Origin: an uncultured Adlercreutzia sp.
GTDB taxonomy: Bacteria > Actinomycetota > Coriobacteriia > Coriobacteriales > Eggerthellaceae
Direction: 5' to 3'
Length of the DNA stretch: 31,670 bases
NCBI RefSeq assembly: GCF_958431955.1
Contig: NZ_CAUASN010000029.1
Coordinates: forward strand, 1-31,670
The translations under genes were made by a program, and so were the position numbers. Below, piece after piece: positions 1 through 6,502 of this stretch (position 1 is the stretch's first letter; every line of letters begins with the position of its first letter). The notes under the pieces are model-generated. The model saw only the letters and a program-made list of their open reading frames with translations, had not been told where the DNA came from and did no database searches.

Positions 1-2
1 TC

Positions 3-218
3 GCCATTGATTTTCTGTTCGTCGGCTTGGCTCTAAGCGCGTTCGGGGTTGCTCGAGAAGCGACGCATATGCTCGCCGCGATCAGCGAGCTTGTTATTTC
101 GCTCCTCAGTTTCTACTGCGCGGGCGCCAATATCTTGAACAATCACTTCGGGGATCAATTCCTATCGCTCGGCAACCCCTTCTGGTCGAAAAAACGTAAA
201 TTGAATTCTCGTAGGTAA
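3..218 (+). pseudogene. 3' part of a membrane-protein gene, cut by an IS
   Basis: An open frame enters from the left edge and reads a hydrophobic protein with at least one clear membrane segment (around codons 20-40) and a short basic end after a Gly-Asn-Pro-Phe-Trp stretch. The last five codons and the TAA stop lie inside the left inverted repeat of the insertion sequence, so the visible C-terminus is IS-derived. Joining codon CGT at 195-197 to position 1915 restores an in-frame basic tail that ends at 1948-1950. I do not recognise the family. The gene start is outside the window. Confidence 0.55.
200..216 (+). repeat. Left terminal inverted repeat of the IS
   Basis: The sequence ATTGAATTCTCGTAGGT matches the reverse complement of 1897-1913 at 16 of 17 positions. 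Confidence 0.75.
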
Positions 219-334
219 AAACTTCACCTCCAGTCTTGCATAAATCATGTAAATGCGGATTCCGAACCGTGGCCATGGCCGTTTGTGCTTTTCCTTCTTC
301 CCGTAGGCGAAGGACCGACAGGAAGGAGGCCCTC

Positions 335-1678
335 ATGGGGGATTCCAAGGGCGGTAGGCGCCCACTCACCTACGACGACAGGCTCGCGATAGAGCGTGGC
401 CTGAACAGAGGGGACAGGATAGCGTGGATCGCGAGGACGATTGGCCGCGCGCCCAAGGTGGTCGCCGAGGAGGTAAAGCGCAACTGGACCGACGACCCCC
501 AGGGAATGCTCGTGGTCCGAACCCGCAACATCTGCTCGAAGGCGGGGCTCTGCGAGGTGCGCGGGCTGTGCAAGGGCATGTGCAGGGCGCGCTGCAGCAG
601 GTGCAAGGACTTCCTCTGTAACTCGCTCTGTCCCGATTTCGAGGCGAAGCCGTGCGAGAAGCTGGCAAGGAGCCCGTTCTGCTGCAACGCCTGCCCGAGC
701 AGGGTCGGCGGCGGGTGCCGTCATCCCTATAGGTACTACCAGGCGAAATGGGCCCAAGACGCAGCCGACGCCAGGCGCAGCGAGTCCAGGCAGGGGATAG
801 ACTGCGACCCCGAGGCGTTCGAGAGCGCGATAACCCTGATATCGGACGGCCTCGCCAAAGGCCAGAGCCCGCAGCACATATTCGCCGCGAACCCCGGCGC
901 CATACCGTTCGGCGTGCGCAGCCTCTACAACTACCTCGGCGGCGCCAAGGCGGGGGATCTGTCGAAGCTCGACCTGCCGAAGGCCGTACGCTACAAGCCC
1001 AGGTCGAAGTCGAAGTCCGCCAAATCCTCCAACATTCCGCGCGAGGTGCTCGAGGGGAGGCGGTGGACGGATTTCTGCGCCCTCGACCAGGCCGACCGCG
1101 ACAACGCCGTCGAGATGGACACGGTGGTCGGGAGGCAGGGCAGGGACTCGCAGTGCATCTTGACGCTGTTCGTCAGGCGCATAGGGTTCCAGTTCTACAT
1201 CCTCCTACCGGACAAGTCGGCGACCAGCGTGGTCGAGGCGCTCGACACCCTCCAGGAGCTCTGCGGGCCCCGGTTCTCCCAGGCCTTCGGCCTGATCCTC
1301 TGCGACCGCGGAAGCGAGTTCAGCGATGCGGAGCGCATCGAGCACGGCAGGAACGGCGTGAAGCGGCTGAGCCTCTTCTACTGCGATCCGCTCCAGAGCC
1401 AGCAAAAGGGACGTTGCGAGCGCTGCCACGAGGAGCTTAGGCGGATACTGCCGAAGGGAAAAACGAACTTCGACGCCTTGACCTGCCGCGACATGGCGGC
1501 GTGCATGAGCCACGTTAACAGCTACCTTCGCGGCAAGATGGACTGGATGGCGCCCGTCGAGATGGCGCGCCTCGTGCTTCCGCAAGGGCTCCTCGACGCG
1601 TACGGGGTCGAGGAGATAGAGCCGAAGGAGGTGAACCTCACGCCGCACCTCGTGCCCCACGCGATAACCCTGATCTAG
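335..1678 (+). CDS. IS30-family transposase (DDE type)
   Basis: This 447-aa protein should cut and join the ends of its own element. The ATG at 335 is chosen over an in-frame ATG at 236 because GGAAGGAGG lies at 321-329. An N-terminal helix-turn-helix (about residues 10-50) resembles the IS30 end-binding domain. A DDE catalytic core follows: D262 in a Met-Asp-Thr-Val-Val-Gly motif, D324 in Cys-Asp-Arg-Gly-Ser-Glu-Phe, and E362 followed by an Arg-Arg-Ile-Leu-Pro-Lys-Gly motif; all three settings are typical of IS30. Unlike classical IS30 enzymes it carries a cysteine-rich insert, 13 Cys between residues 67 and 128, probably binding zinc. The catalytic residues look intact, so it may be active. 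The family call is firm; the role of the insert is inference. Confidence 0.9.
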   Translation: MGDSKGGRRPLTYDDRLAIERGLNRGDRIAWIARTIGRAPKVVAEEVKRNWTDDPQGMLVVRTRNICSKAGLCEVRGLCKGMCRARCSRCKDFLCNSLCPDFEAKPCEKLARSPFCCNACPSRVGGGCRHPYRYYQAKWAQDAADARRSESRQGIDCDPEAFESAITLISDGLAKGQSPQHIFAANPGAIPFGVRSLYNYLGGAKAGDLSKLDLPKAVRYKPRSKSKSAKSSNIPREVLEGRRWTDFCALDQADRDNAVEMDTVVGRQGRDSQCILTLFVRRIGFQFYILLPDKSATSVVEALDTLQELCGPRFSQAFGLILCDRGSEFSDAERIEHGRNGVKRLSLFYCDPLQSQQKGRCERCHEELRRILPKGKTNFDALTCRDMAACMSHVNSYLRGKMDWMAPVEMARLVLPQGLLDAYGVEEIEPKEVNLTPHLVPHAITLI

Positions 1679-1711
1679 CTAGTCTGGGGCACCGCATCAT
1701 ATCGCCGATTT

Positions 1712-1870
1712 CTTTACCTGCAGTCTTTCAAAACCAGCGACGCGGGCCTGACCTGGTGCTGTCTCAAACGGTTGCCGTCTACACATAACGGACTGCGAAG
1801 GCGGTCGATTGAAAAAGTGCAGGTAATAGACGGAACGCCGCGACCTCGAAATTGAAAAGGTAGAGGTAAA
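1712..1870. repeat. Repeated subterminal motif in the IS
   Basis: A motif close to TTGAAAGACTGCAGGTAAA occurs at 1712-1732 (minus strand), 1808-1828 (plus) and 1851-1870 (plus). A fourth, more diverged copy lies near the left end at 223-241 (minus). The copies sit just inside the IS ends or in its 3' noncoding stretch and could be transposase-binding sites. A stepwise insertion history is the alternative. Confidence 0.5.
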
Positions 1871-1896
1871 CAACCATCTGATCTGCATAAACGTTA

Positions 1897-1913
1897 ACTT
1901 ACGAGAATTCAAT
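1897..1913 (-). repeat. Right terminal inverted repeat of the IS
   Basis: Read on the minus strand this is ATTGAATTCTCGTAAGT, differing from the left repeat at one base. It lies 219 bp past the transposase stop. Confidence 0.75.
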
Positions 1914-1914
1914 C

Positions 1915-1950
1915 AACCCGAAGGCCGCTGCGCGTAAAAAGTTAGCCTAA
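1915..1950 (+). pseudogene. Displaced 3' tail of the interrupted membrane-protein gene
   Basis: Just right of the IS, an 11-codon frame reads Asn-Pro-Lys-Ala-Ala-Ala-Arg-Lys-Lys-Leu-Ala and stops at 1948-1950. It fits in frame behind codon CGT at 195-197, giving the short Lys/Arg/Ala tail expected after the last membrane segment. This rests on frame continuity and composition only. Confidence 0.4.
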
Positions 1951-2000
1951 GTTTACATAATATGTGTTATCAATTTCGCACGGCCGTCCCAATTTTAATA

Positions 2001-2029
2001 TTGAAATTCGAACTCTAATCGCGTATGCT
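2001..2029 (+). promoter_or_regulatory. Promoter candidate for the 2067 gene
   Basis: TTGAAA at 2001-2006 and TATGCT at 2024-2029 are spaced by 17 bp, with the start codon 37 bp further on. The flanking sequence 1951-2066 is clearly more AT-rich than the coding sequence. Confidence 0.4.
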
Positions 2030-2066
2030 AGTCCCATAATTAATTGCGAGATCGGAGCGTTTGGAT

Positions 2067-2513
2067 ATGCATCCAACCGAATGCACGTTTACTGCAAGCG
2101 GGTTCAGGCGAGAGGAATTCGATCACTTCATGTCCATTGCCCGCGAGCTGGGAATCAAGGTCGATTGCGCAGTTTCATCGAGCGGCAAGACGGCGACGGT
2201 GCACGTGTCCGACATGCCGGACGTCCAGGACGCGGAAACCATGAGGACGCGGCGCGCAGGCCGTCCGAGCAAGGGCGTGGTGCTCCCACATGATTCCATA
2301 TTTAATAATGAGACTACCTGCGCCGAGTACCTTGCATGGCAGCAGAACCATTCGGTAGAAGAAGGGATGCGGCAACTCGGCTTGAAGCGCACAACGTATT
2401 TCCGCAGGCTCAATTCGATCAAGAAGGCGGTTGAAGAGGCCGAGCGCTTGAACGCAGGCCGCAAGAAGAAAGGCATGAAGCCGCTGTGTCCGCTGCTCGT
2501 GCACGTGCGCTGA
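2067..2513 (+). CDS. Small putative DNA-binding protein
   Basis: A 148-aa protein of no family I can name with certainty. The ATG at 2067 follows GGAG (2054-2057) at 9 nt and is preferred to the in-frame TTG at 2061. The first 55 residues look like a small alpha/beta domain. A basic Arg-Arg-Ala-Gly-Arg-Pro-Ser-Lys-Gly linker (62-70) follows, resembling the hinge before DNA-binding domains of serine recombinases and transposon proteins. Residues about 96-118 resemble a helix-turn-helix with an Arg-rich recognition helix. There is no recombinase catalytic domain, so it is more likely a regulator or accessory DNA binder. A decayed copy lies 0.4 kb downstream (2879-3128). Confidence 0.6.
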   Translation: MHPTECTFTASGFRREEFDHFMSIARELGIKVDCAVSSSGKTATVHVSDMPDVQDAETMRTRRAGRPSKGVVLPHDSIFNNETTCAEYLAWQQNHSVEEGMRQLGLKRTTYFRRLNSIKKAVEEAERLNAGRKKKGMKPLCPLLVHVR

Positions 2514-2574
2514 CACTTGAAGCGGGACGCCATTACGATCATGCGTGGCATGGCGGTAGATAGGAGACATGGGA

Positions 2575-2898
2575 ATGGAAAGAATGACGAGGAGAGGGCA
2601 AGCACCTGTGAAGAAAGAATTGGTCGAGGCATCGATGAGCGCCTTCGTATTCTGGATGGGGACGATCGCCATCGGCTACATGCTCGTCGCCAACAGCGGA
2701 TGGAGTCTTCCTTTGTTTCCTCACATGCTGCTCCTATTGCTCGTGTTCGCAGTCGGATCCGTCTTTTCCACGGCCTCATTCTTCCTCACGGCCGCGCGAT
2801 ACTTGCACACCCGTGGAAGGAGAGATCCTGGAAATCTGGACGACTACCCTTCCTTGCGCACACATATCGCCCAGGTGCATGAGCAAGAAAATCGATGA
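2575..2898 (+). CDS. Small two-helix membrane protein
   Basis: A 107-aa protein with two predicted membrane segments, about residues 22-39 and 48-72, a basic N-terminus and a polar C-terminal tail with several Arg and Asp. The ATG at 2575 sits 8 nt after AGGAG (2562-2566); the ATG at 2569 is too close to that site. It lies 61 bp behind the 2067 gene in the same direction, and its 3' end overlaps the start of the decayed copy at 2879. I do not recognise the family, and nothing in the sequence points to a specific function. Confidence 0.5.
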   Translation: MERMTRRGQAPVKKELVEASMSAFVFWMGTIAIGYMLVANSGWSLPLFPHMLLLLLVFAVGSVFSTASFFLTAARYLHTRGRRDPGNLDDYPSLRTHIAQVHEQENR

Positions 2899-3128
2899 CG
2901 AACGAGAATCTGCGTTGATCAAGATACCGCTCGATCTCCACGGTTTTCTGAATCTGCGCCCTGGGGAGAGCGGCAGGATGGCGACGGTGCGCGTATCCGA
3001 CATGCCGTCAGTCTGGGAAGCCGAGACTATGGGAACACGGGGAGCGCAGGGGCTCGACCAAAGGCTCTGTTCTTCAAAATGATGCCATATTTAAAAATGA
3101 TACTACATGCTCCGATCATATTACATGA
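2879..3128 (+). pseudogene. Frameshifted partial copy of the 2067-2513 gene
   Basis: Starting at ATG 2879, the frame reads a region matching the middle of the 2067 protein, including the shared Val-Ser-Asp-Met-Pro and Glu-Ala-Glu-Thr-Met blocks. One extra base just after the second block shifts the frame. In the corrected frame the similarity continues (Ser-Thr-Lys-Gly, then Ile-Phe-Lys-Asn-Asp-Thr-Thr-Cys) to a TGA at 3126-3128. The helix-turn-helix half of the parent gene is absent. DNA similarity is visible too, for example CCATATTTAA in both copies. This is a decayed duplicate rather than a working gene. Confidence 0.7.
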
Positions 3129-3161
3129 CAGAAAATGCACTCATCGGAAGAGGGGATCGGA

Positions 3162-3362
3162 ATGCCCGGAAAGATGACGAACCGCGAGTTTTACCATGGG
3201 ACTCCGGAGCGCGATGCCAAGACCAAGGTTCGTGGATACGTGGGAATGAACAACGTGCGCTTGGTGACGATAGAGTACGACGGCGAGTACGTGGACACGG
3301 TGAAGGAGCGCTACTACGGAGTGTGGCTCGACCTTCCCTGCGAGCGCGAGGAGGCCTACTGA
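3162..3362 (+). CDS. Small protein of unknown function
   Basis: A 66-aa soluble-looking protein with a basic first half and an acidic, Tyr-rich second half. The ATG at 3162 follows a purine-rich GGAAGAGGGG (3146-3155), a better site than that of the in-frame ATG at 3135. The pattern of alternating polar and beta-branched residues around 25-50 suggests a small beta-sheet fold. I do not recognise it. It lies between two decayed gene copies. Confidence 0.45.
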   Translation: MPGKMTNREFYHGTPERDAKTKVRGYVGMNNVRLVTIEYDGEYVDTVKERYYGVWLDLPCEREEAY

Positions 3363-3440
3363 CCGCACGACGAGGAAGCGATACCCTACCGGCCCCTCCC
3401 CTTTCTTACCTCATCGACAACATCTGCAGGTGCGAACAGC

Positions 3441-3608
3441 TCCCATATTTCCACTCCAAGGGCTGATGCGATCGGCTACGTACCGAACGATGAATTGGAC
3501 ACGATCGCAAGAGGCGTCTACGTCAGCTTGCCGAAAGAGCTCCACTGTATGAGCAACCCGATCCACGACGGCATCCGAAAGCGCCTCAACGAGAGCCGGA
3601 GCGGCTAG
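3441..3608 (+). pseudogene. Truncated copy of the HTH regulator at 5633-5983
   Basis: The frame ending at TAG 3606-3608 closely matches the C-terminal half of the 5633 protein. Shared elements include Gly-(Phe/Tyr)-Val-Pro-(Asp/Asn)-Asp-Glu, Gly-Val-Tyr-(Ile/Val)-Ser, Pro-Lys followed by Leu-His, and Met-Ser-Asn-Pro. The helix-turn-helix half is missing and the frame upstream of about 3462 no longer matches, so this is a remnant. Together with the pseudogene at 2879 it points to duplication and decay of regulators here. Confidence 0.7.
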
Positions 3609-3636
3609 GATCCCAAACACTCCACAAACTGTTCGA

Positions 3637-3666
3637 TTGCCTCCGGCACCCATGCGGGCCTACAAT
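3637..3666 (+). promoter_or_regulatory. Promoter of the Y-family polymerase gene
   Basis: TTGCCT at 3637-3642 and TACAAT at 3661-3666 are separated by 18 bp. The polymerase start codon is 43 bp downstream of the -10, with GGAGG at 3693-3697 between. Confidence 0.55.
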
Positions 3667-3671
3667 TGTAT

Positions 3672-3685
3672 CAAACATTTGTTCT
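3672..3685 (+). promoter_or_regulatory. LexA-box-like (SOS) operator
   Basis: CAAACATTTGTTCT lies 5 bp past the -10 hexamer, where a bound repressor would block transcription. It matches the Gram-positive/actinobacterial LexA pattern GAAC-N4-GTTC at 7 of 8 fixed bases (A for the first G). A match at this place, in front of a translesion polymerase, suggests SOS induction. Confidence 0.55.
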
Positions 3686-3709
3686 CTATTACGGAGGTAA
3701 CAGGTCATC

Positions 3710-4987
3710 ATGCCAGACCGCGACGTCCTGCACAGCGACATAAACTGCTGCTACGCGCAGATCGAGTGCCAGGCACGGCCCGAGCTGCGCGGCAAGCCCG
3801 TCGTGGTGGGCGGCGACGAGGAGGCGCGCCACGGCATCGTGCTCGCGAAGAACCTCATAGCCAAGCGCGCCGGCGTCAAGACCGCGATGGCGCTGTGGGA
3901 GGCGCGGAAGGCATGCCCCGGCCTCGTCGTCGTGCCCCCTGACTACCGGCTCTACATGGACGTGTCGCGGCGAGCCAGGGAGATCTACTACGATTACACC
4001 GACCGTGTAGAGCCCTTCGGACCCGACGAGGCTTGGCTCGACGTCACGGGCACCCGCCGGTGCCTCGGGCTCTCCCCCGCCGAGATAGCCCGCGAGGTAA
4101 GCGAGCGCATGGTCGCCGAGCTCGGCATCAGCGTGTCGGTCGGGGTGTCGTGGAACAAGATCTTCGCCAAGTTCGGCAGCGACTACAAGAAGCCCGATGC
4201 CGTCACGGTGATAACGCGGGAGAACTACCGCGAGGTCGTATGGCAGGCCCCTGTGCGCGACCTGCTCTACGTAGGGCCCGCCACGGAGCGCAAGCTGCAC
4301 TCCTCGGGCATCGACACGATAGGCCAGCTCGCGTGCGCCTCGGACGAGCTGTTGCGCAACAGGCTCGGCAAGATGGGGTTCGTGCTGCGCGGCTTCGCGC
4401 GCGGGCAGGACGCTACCGAGGTCAAGCCCTACGACCGGGACGCCGCCGACGTCATGCGCGAGATCAAGAGCTACGGCAACGGGCTCACGGCCCCCAGGGA
4501 CATATGCGACCCGCAGTCCGCCAAGGCGTACGTCTGGATGCTCGCCGAGAGCGTCGCCCAGCGCATGCGCGAGGGCCGCGCCAGGGCCCGCACCGTGTCG
4601 GTCGGCGCAAGGGCCGCGGACGACCTCTGCACCCGATCGCGCCAGTGCAAGCTGCCGGTGGCCACCGACGTGACGCTCGAGGTAGCGCGCGCCGCTTGGG
4701 GCCTCCTACGCGAGCTTGAGCCGCTAGACGCGAGCCATCCCCTGCGCGGGATCCACGTGCGCGCCTCCGACCTCGAGCCTGCCGACGCCGACCTGCAGGC
4801 GTCGCTCTTCGACCCGCTTCCCCGCCGCACCGAGATGCGCGAGCTCGACGCCTCCGTCGACGACCTGCGCCGTCGCTACGGCAACAAGTGCGTCGTATGG
4901 GGCGCGCAGCTCGTCGACGAAGGCGCGGCCAGCGTCGACGCCAAGGCCGACAACACCGTCCACCCCGTCAGCTTCTTCCACTCGTGA
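3710..4987 (+). CDS. Y-family (DinB/UmuC-like) translesion DNA polymerase
   Basis: A 425-aa error-prone DNA polymerase that should copy past damaged template bases. Catalytic metal ligands are D10 (His-Ser-Asp) and D106-E107 in Gly-Pro-Asp-Glu-Ala-Trp-Leu-Asp; the steric-gate position is Y15. Helix-hairpin-helix DNA contacts are expected near residues 183-215, and a little-finger domain follows from about 260. A sliding-clamp binding motif Gln-Ala-Ser-Leu-Phe is at 363-367. Length fits full-length Pol IV-type enzymes. GGAGG lies 12 nt before the ATG. The promoter carries a LexA-like site, and a DUF6504-like gene follows after 11 bp. Mobile elements often carry such polymerases, perhaps to help repair DNA that arrives single-stranded; that role is inference. 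Confidence 0.93.
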   Translation: MPDRDVLHSDINCCYAQIECQARPELRGKPVVVGGDEEARHGIVLAKNLIAKRAGVKTAMALWEARKACPGLVVVPPDYRLYMDVSRRAREIYYDYTDRVEPFGPDEAWLDVTGTRRCLGLSPAEIAREVSERMVAELGISVSVGVSWNKIFAKFGSDYKKPDAVTVITRENYREVVWQAPVRDLLYVGPATERKLHSSGIDTIGQLACASDELLRNRLGKMGFVLRGFARGQDATEVKPYDRDAADVMREIKSYGNGLTAPRDICDPQSAKAYVWMLAESVAQRMREGRARARTVSVGARAADDLCTRSRQCKLPVATDVTLEVARAAWGLLRELEPLDASHPLRGIHVRASDLEPADADLQASLFDPLPRRTEMRELDASVDDLRRRYGNKCVVWGAQLVDEGAASVDAKADNTVHPVSFFHS

Positions 4988-4998
4988 GGAGCTGCTAA

Positions 4999-5277
4999 AT
5001 GCATGGAATCGAGAGCCGCAAGAAGACCTACGTGGAGGCCGTGGTGGACATCGACCCCGACGGCCGCCAGCGACCGCTGGCGATCTACTGGGGAGACGGA
5101 CGATGCTTTGTCGTGGATCGCGTGCTCGAATCGAGGCGCGCGGCGAGCATGAAGGTCGGCGGCCACGGGATCCGCTATACCGTTGAGATCTGCGGAAGGA
5201 CAAAGCACCTTTGGCATAGCGACGACGGCCGATGGTACGTAGAGGAGATCGTGCCCGGCAACGCCGGGGCACTCTAG
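4999..5277 (+). CDS. DUF6504-like protein coupled to the polymerase
   Basis: A 92-aa protein matching the general look of the small DUF6504 proteins found beside Y-family polymerases or ImuB in actinobacteria: an early beta-rich segment with Trp, a conserved Arg-Tyr-Thr-Val stretch near residue 58, and a Trp-His-X-Asp-Asp-Gly-Arg-Trp-Tyr-Val-Glu ending. GAGGAG at 4986-4991 overlaps the polymerase stop and precedes the ATG by 8 nt, so the two genes are surely co-transcribed. Its biochemical role is not known; an accessory function in translesion synthesis is inferred from position. Its stop overlaps the convergent regulator gene by 4 bp. Confidence 0.65.
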   Translation: MHGIESRKKTYVEAVVDIDPDGRQRPLAIYWGDGRCFVVDRVLESRRAASMKVGGHGIRYTVEICGRTKHLWHSDDGRWYVEEIVPGNAGAL

Positions 5278-5495
5278 CGCACCAGGTCGGACACCTCTAC
5301 CTCCAAGGCCTCCGCGATGCGACACAGCTTGTTGAACGTCACGTTTATCTCGCCTGCCTCGAGCAGGCTGATGTAGGTCTGGTTGGTGCCGACCATCCGG
5401 CCCAGGCGTTCTTGGGATAGCCGCTGCTCCACCCGCTCGACGCGGACGGCATTCCCAAGTCGCTTCCTTCGCTTGTTAAGCTCTACGTCATCCAT
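5274..5495 (-). CDS. XRE/Cro-CI-type transcription regulator
   Basis: A 73-aa protein that is almost entirely one helix-turn-helix of the Cro/CI type. The Leu-Ser-Gln-Glu-Arg-Leu-Gly helix, Thr-Tyr-Ile-Ser-Leu-Leu-Glu-Ala-Gly-Glu recognition region and Leu-Cys-Arg-Ile-Ala-Glu-Ala-Leu helix are classic. The in-frame TTG at 5534 is rejected because it overlaps the likely -10 of its own promoter; the ATG at 5495 lies about 30 nt past the expected transcript start. It is divergent from the 5633 gene, so it probably controls the shared intergenic region and itself. Targets cannot be read from the sequence. Confidence 0.8.
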   Translation of the reverse strand: MDDVELNKRRKRLGNAVRVERVEQRLSQERLGRMVGTNQTYISLLEAGEINVTFNKLCRIAEALEVEVSDLVR

Positions 5496-5532
5496 TCCCC
5501 CATTCTCATTTGTTATATGCAATGATTTATTC

Positions 5533-5560
5533 AATATATATAATGTTTAGCACTCAGCAA
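5533..5560 (-). promoter_or_regulatory. Promoter candidate for the XRE regulator
   Basis: On the minus strand TTGCTG (5560-5555) and TATATT (5538-5533) are spaced by 16 bp. The AT-rich block 5511-5550 also contains TATAAT on the plus strand (5539-5544), which could serve the divergent 5633 gene, though no good -35 is visible for it. Confidence 0.4.
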
Positions 5561-5632
5561 GGAAATGAAATAGTCGCGAAAGGAGCGACTCGTGGACCCA
5601 GGATCCGCAAGGCCTGCCATGGATAACAGCCC

Positions 5633-5983
5633 ATGGCCATAGTCGTGAAGCTCGAGGCGCTGATGCTGCAGCACGGCATATCCCTCGACAAGATAGCAGC
5701 TGCGACCGGGATAACGAACGTCAACGTATCCAGGTTGAAAACGGGGAAGGTGGTCGCCTACAGGGGGACTACGATCGACGCCCTCATCAAGGCGCTCCGA
5801 GCGCTCGGCGTCGAAGGATGCGACGTGGCAGACGTGCTCGGCTTCGTGCCGGACGATGAGATCGCGAGCATCGGCGAGGGGGTCTACATCAGCGTGCCGA
5901 AGAACCTCCATCACATGAGCAATCCTTACAGCGACGCCGCGAGGGCGAAGCTGCGCGGCGAGGGCGGTCCGAAGACACAATGA
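5633..5983 (+). CDS. HTH (Cro/CI-like) regulator with a conserved C-terminal tail
   Basis: A 116-aa protein. Residues 5-60 form a Cro/CI-like helix-turn-helix of the kind found in short phage and plasmid regulators (Gly-Ile-Ser-Leu-Asp-Lys-Ile-Ala, then Asn-Val-Ser-Arg-Leu-Lys-Thr-Gly-Lys). The last 45 residues form a separate module with Gly-Phe-Val-Pro-Asp-Asp-Glu and His-Met-Ser-Asn-Pro. The module is also preserved in the remnant at 3441-3608, so this two-part protein existed as at least two copies. The ribosome site before ATG 5633 is poor. It diverges from the XRE gene at 5274-5495; together they may form a control switch. Confidence 0.7.
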   Translation: MAIVVKLEALMLQHGISLDKIAAATGITNVNVSRLKTGKVVAYRGTTIDALIKALRALGVEGCDVADVLGFVPDDEIASIGEGVYISVPKNLHHMSNPYSDAARAKLRGEGGPKTQ

Positions 5984-6009
5984 AAAGCGAGCAGTAGCGG
6001 GTTGGCGAA

Positions 6010-6426
6010 TTGAATCTAAGCGCAGGTCATATCCCAGATTCCCTCAACCGGATCGTCGAGGCGGCCGACGATCTCTTCGCGCCGTACGGAGACGAGGCCG
6101 ACGTCTACGTAGTGGAATCGATCCTGCATAGGGAGATAGGCAGGATGGCCCTGCAGGCGAGATCCGGGGCGATCCGGCCGCCTCGACCGGAGAAAGGCGC
6201 GAGCCCCGCCTGCAGCGCTGATCGAAACGACAGCGGGCTCCTGATAGAGGCGATCGCCGAACGCTCGGCGCTCTTGATTGCTGGGCTCGGGGGCGACGCG
6301 GCATCGAACATCGAGGCCGCCATCCACAACGTTATAGCCAGGCGAGGTGCGTCGAGCCGCCGGGCGGTTGGGATCCGTTCGGTCGGTAAGACAGAGGGCA
6401 GGCAAGGATTCCCAAATTCCCCTTGA
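6010..6426 (+). CDS. Unknown 138-aa protein
   Basis: The frame starts at TTG 6010, 26 bp after the HTH regulator stop, with a poor ribosome site; an internal start cannot be excluded. The first half has a helical, acidic stretch (Asp-Asp-Leu-Phe-Ala-Pro-Tyr-Gly-Asp-Glu), a Pro-rich linker lies near residue 57-65, and a helical second half (about 75-112) contains many Ala and Ile. No motif identifies it. It may be co-transcribed with the regulator. Confidence 0.45.
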   Translation: MNLSAGHIPDSLNRIVEAADDLFAPYGDEADVYVVESILHREIGRMALQARSGAIRPPRPEKGASPACSADRNDSGLLIEAIAERSALLIAGLGGDAASNIEAAIHNVIARRGASSRRAVGIRSVGKTEGRQGFPNSP

Positions 6427-6463
6427 CTGCCGGCACCGGGAGGCAGATCATTTTTTCACTGCC

Positions 6464-6480
6464 GCACGGCGAAGCCGTGC
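6464..6480. other. Short hairpin between convergent genes
   Basis: GCACGGC-GAA-GCCGTGC forms a perfect 7-bp stem between the stops of the 6010 gene and the minus-strand rep-like gene. No T-run follows on either strand, so a terminator role is weak. The rest of 6427-6502 shows nothing clear. Confidence 0.3.
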
Positions 6481-6502
6481 CGATGCGGCCGATGCCTTTC
6501 GG

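Larger units (their letters stand above)
200..1914 (+). mobile_element. IS30-like insertion sequence
   Basis: The element is about 1.7 kb: one transposase gene between 17-bp terminal inverted repeats (200-216 and 1897-1913, 16 of 17 matching). The dinucleotide AA at 198-199 and at 1915-1916 may be the short target duplication; IS30-family elements usually make 2-3 bp duplications. Excision between these copies restores a frame across the junction. The region downstream of the transposase (1679-1896) is noncoding and holds extra copies of a subterminal motif. The exact ends are uncertain by one or two bases because the two repeats are offset by one base relative to the AA copies. Confidence 0.7.

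Noticed and set aside
748..1440. Second open frame inside the transposase gene (possible frameshift product)
   Set aside because: The main frame holds all three DDE residues and the HTH in one piece, and this frame has only Arg/Pro-rich shadow composition. No slippery site was seen at its start.
1697..1912. Minus-strand frame of about 70 codons at the right end of the IS
   Set aside because: It begins inside the terminal inverted repeat and covers the repeated subterminal motifs; no ribosome site or recognisable protein pattern.
6464..6480. Hairpin as a bidirectional terminator between convergent genes
   Set aside because: No T-run follows on either strand; kept only as a low-confidence structural feature.
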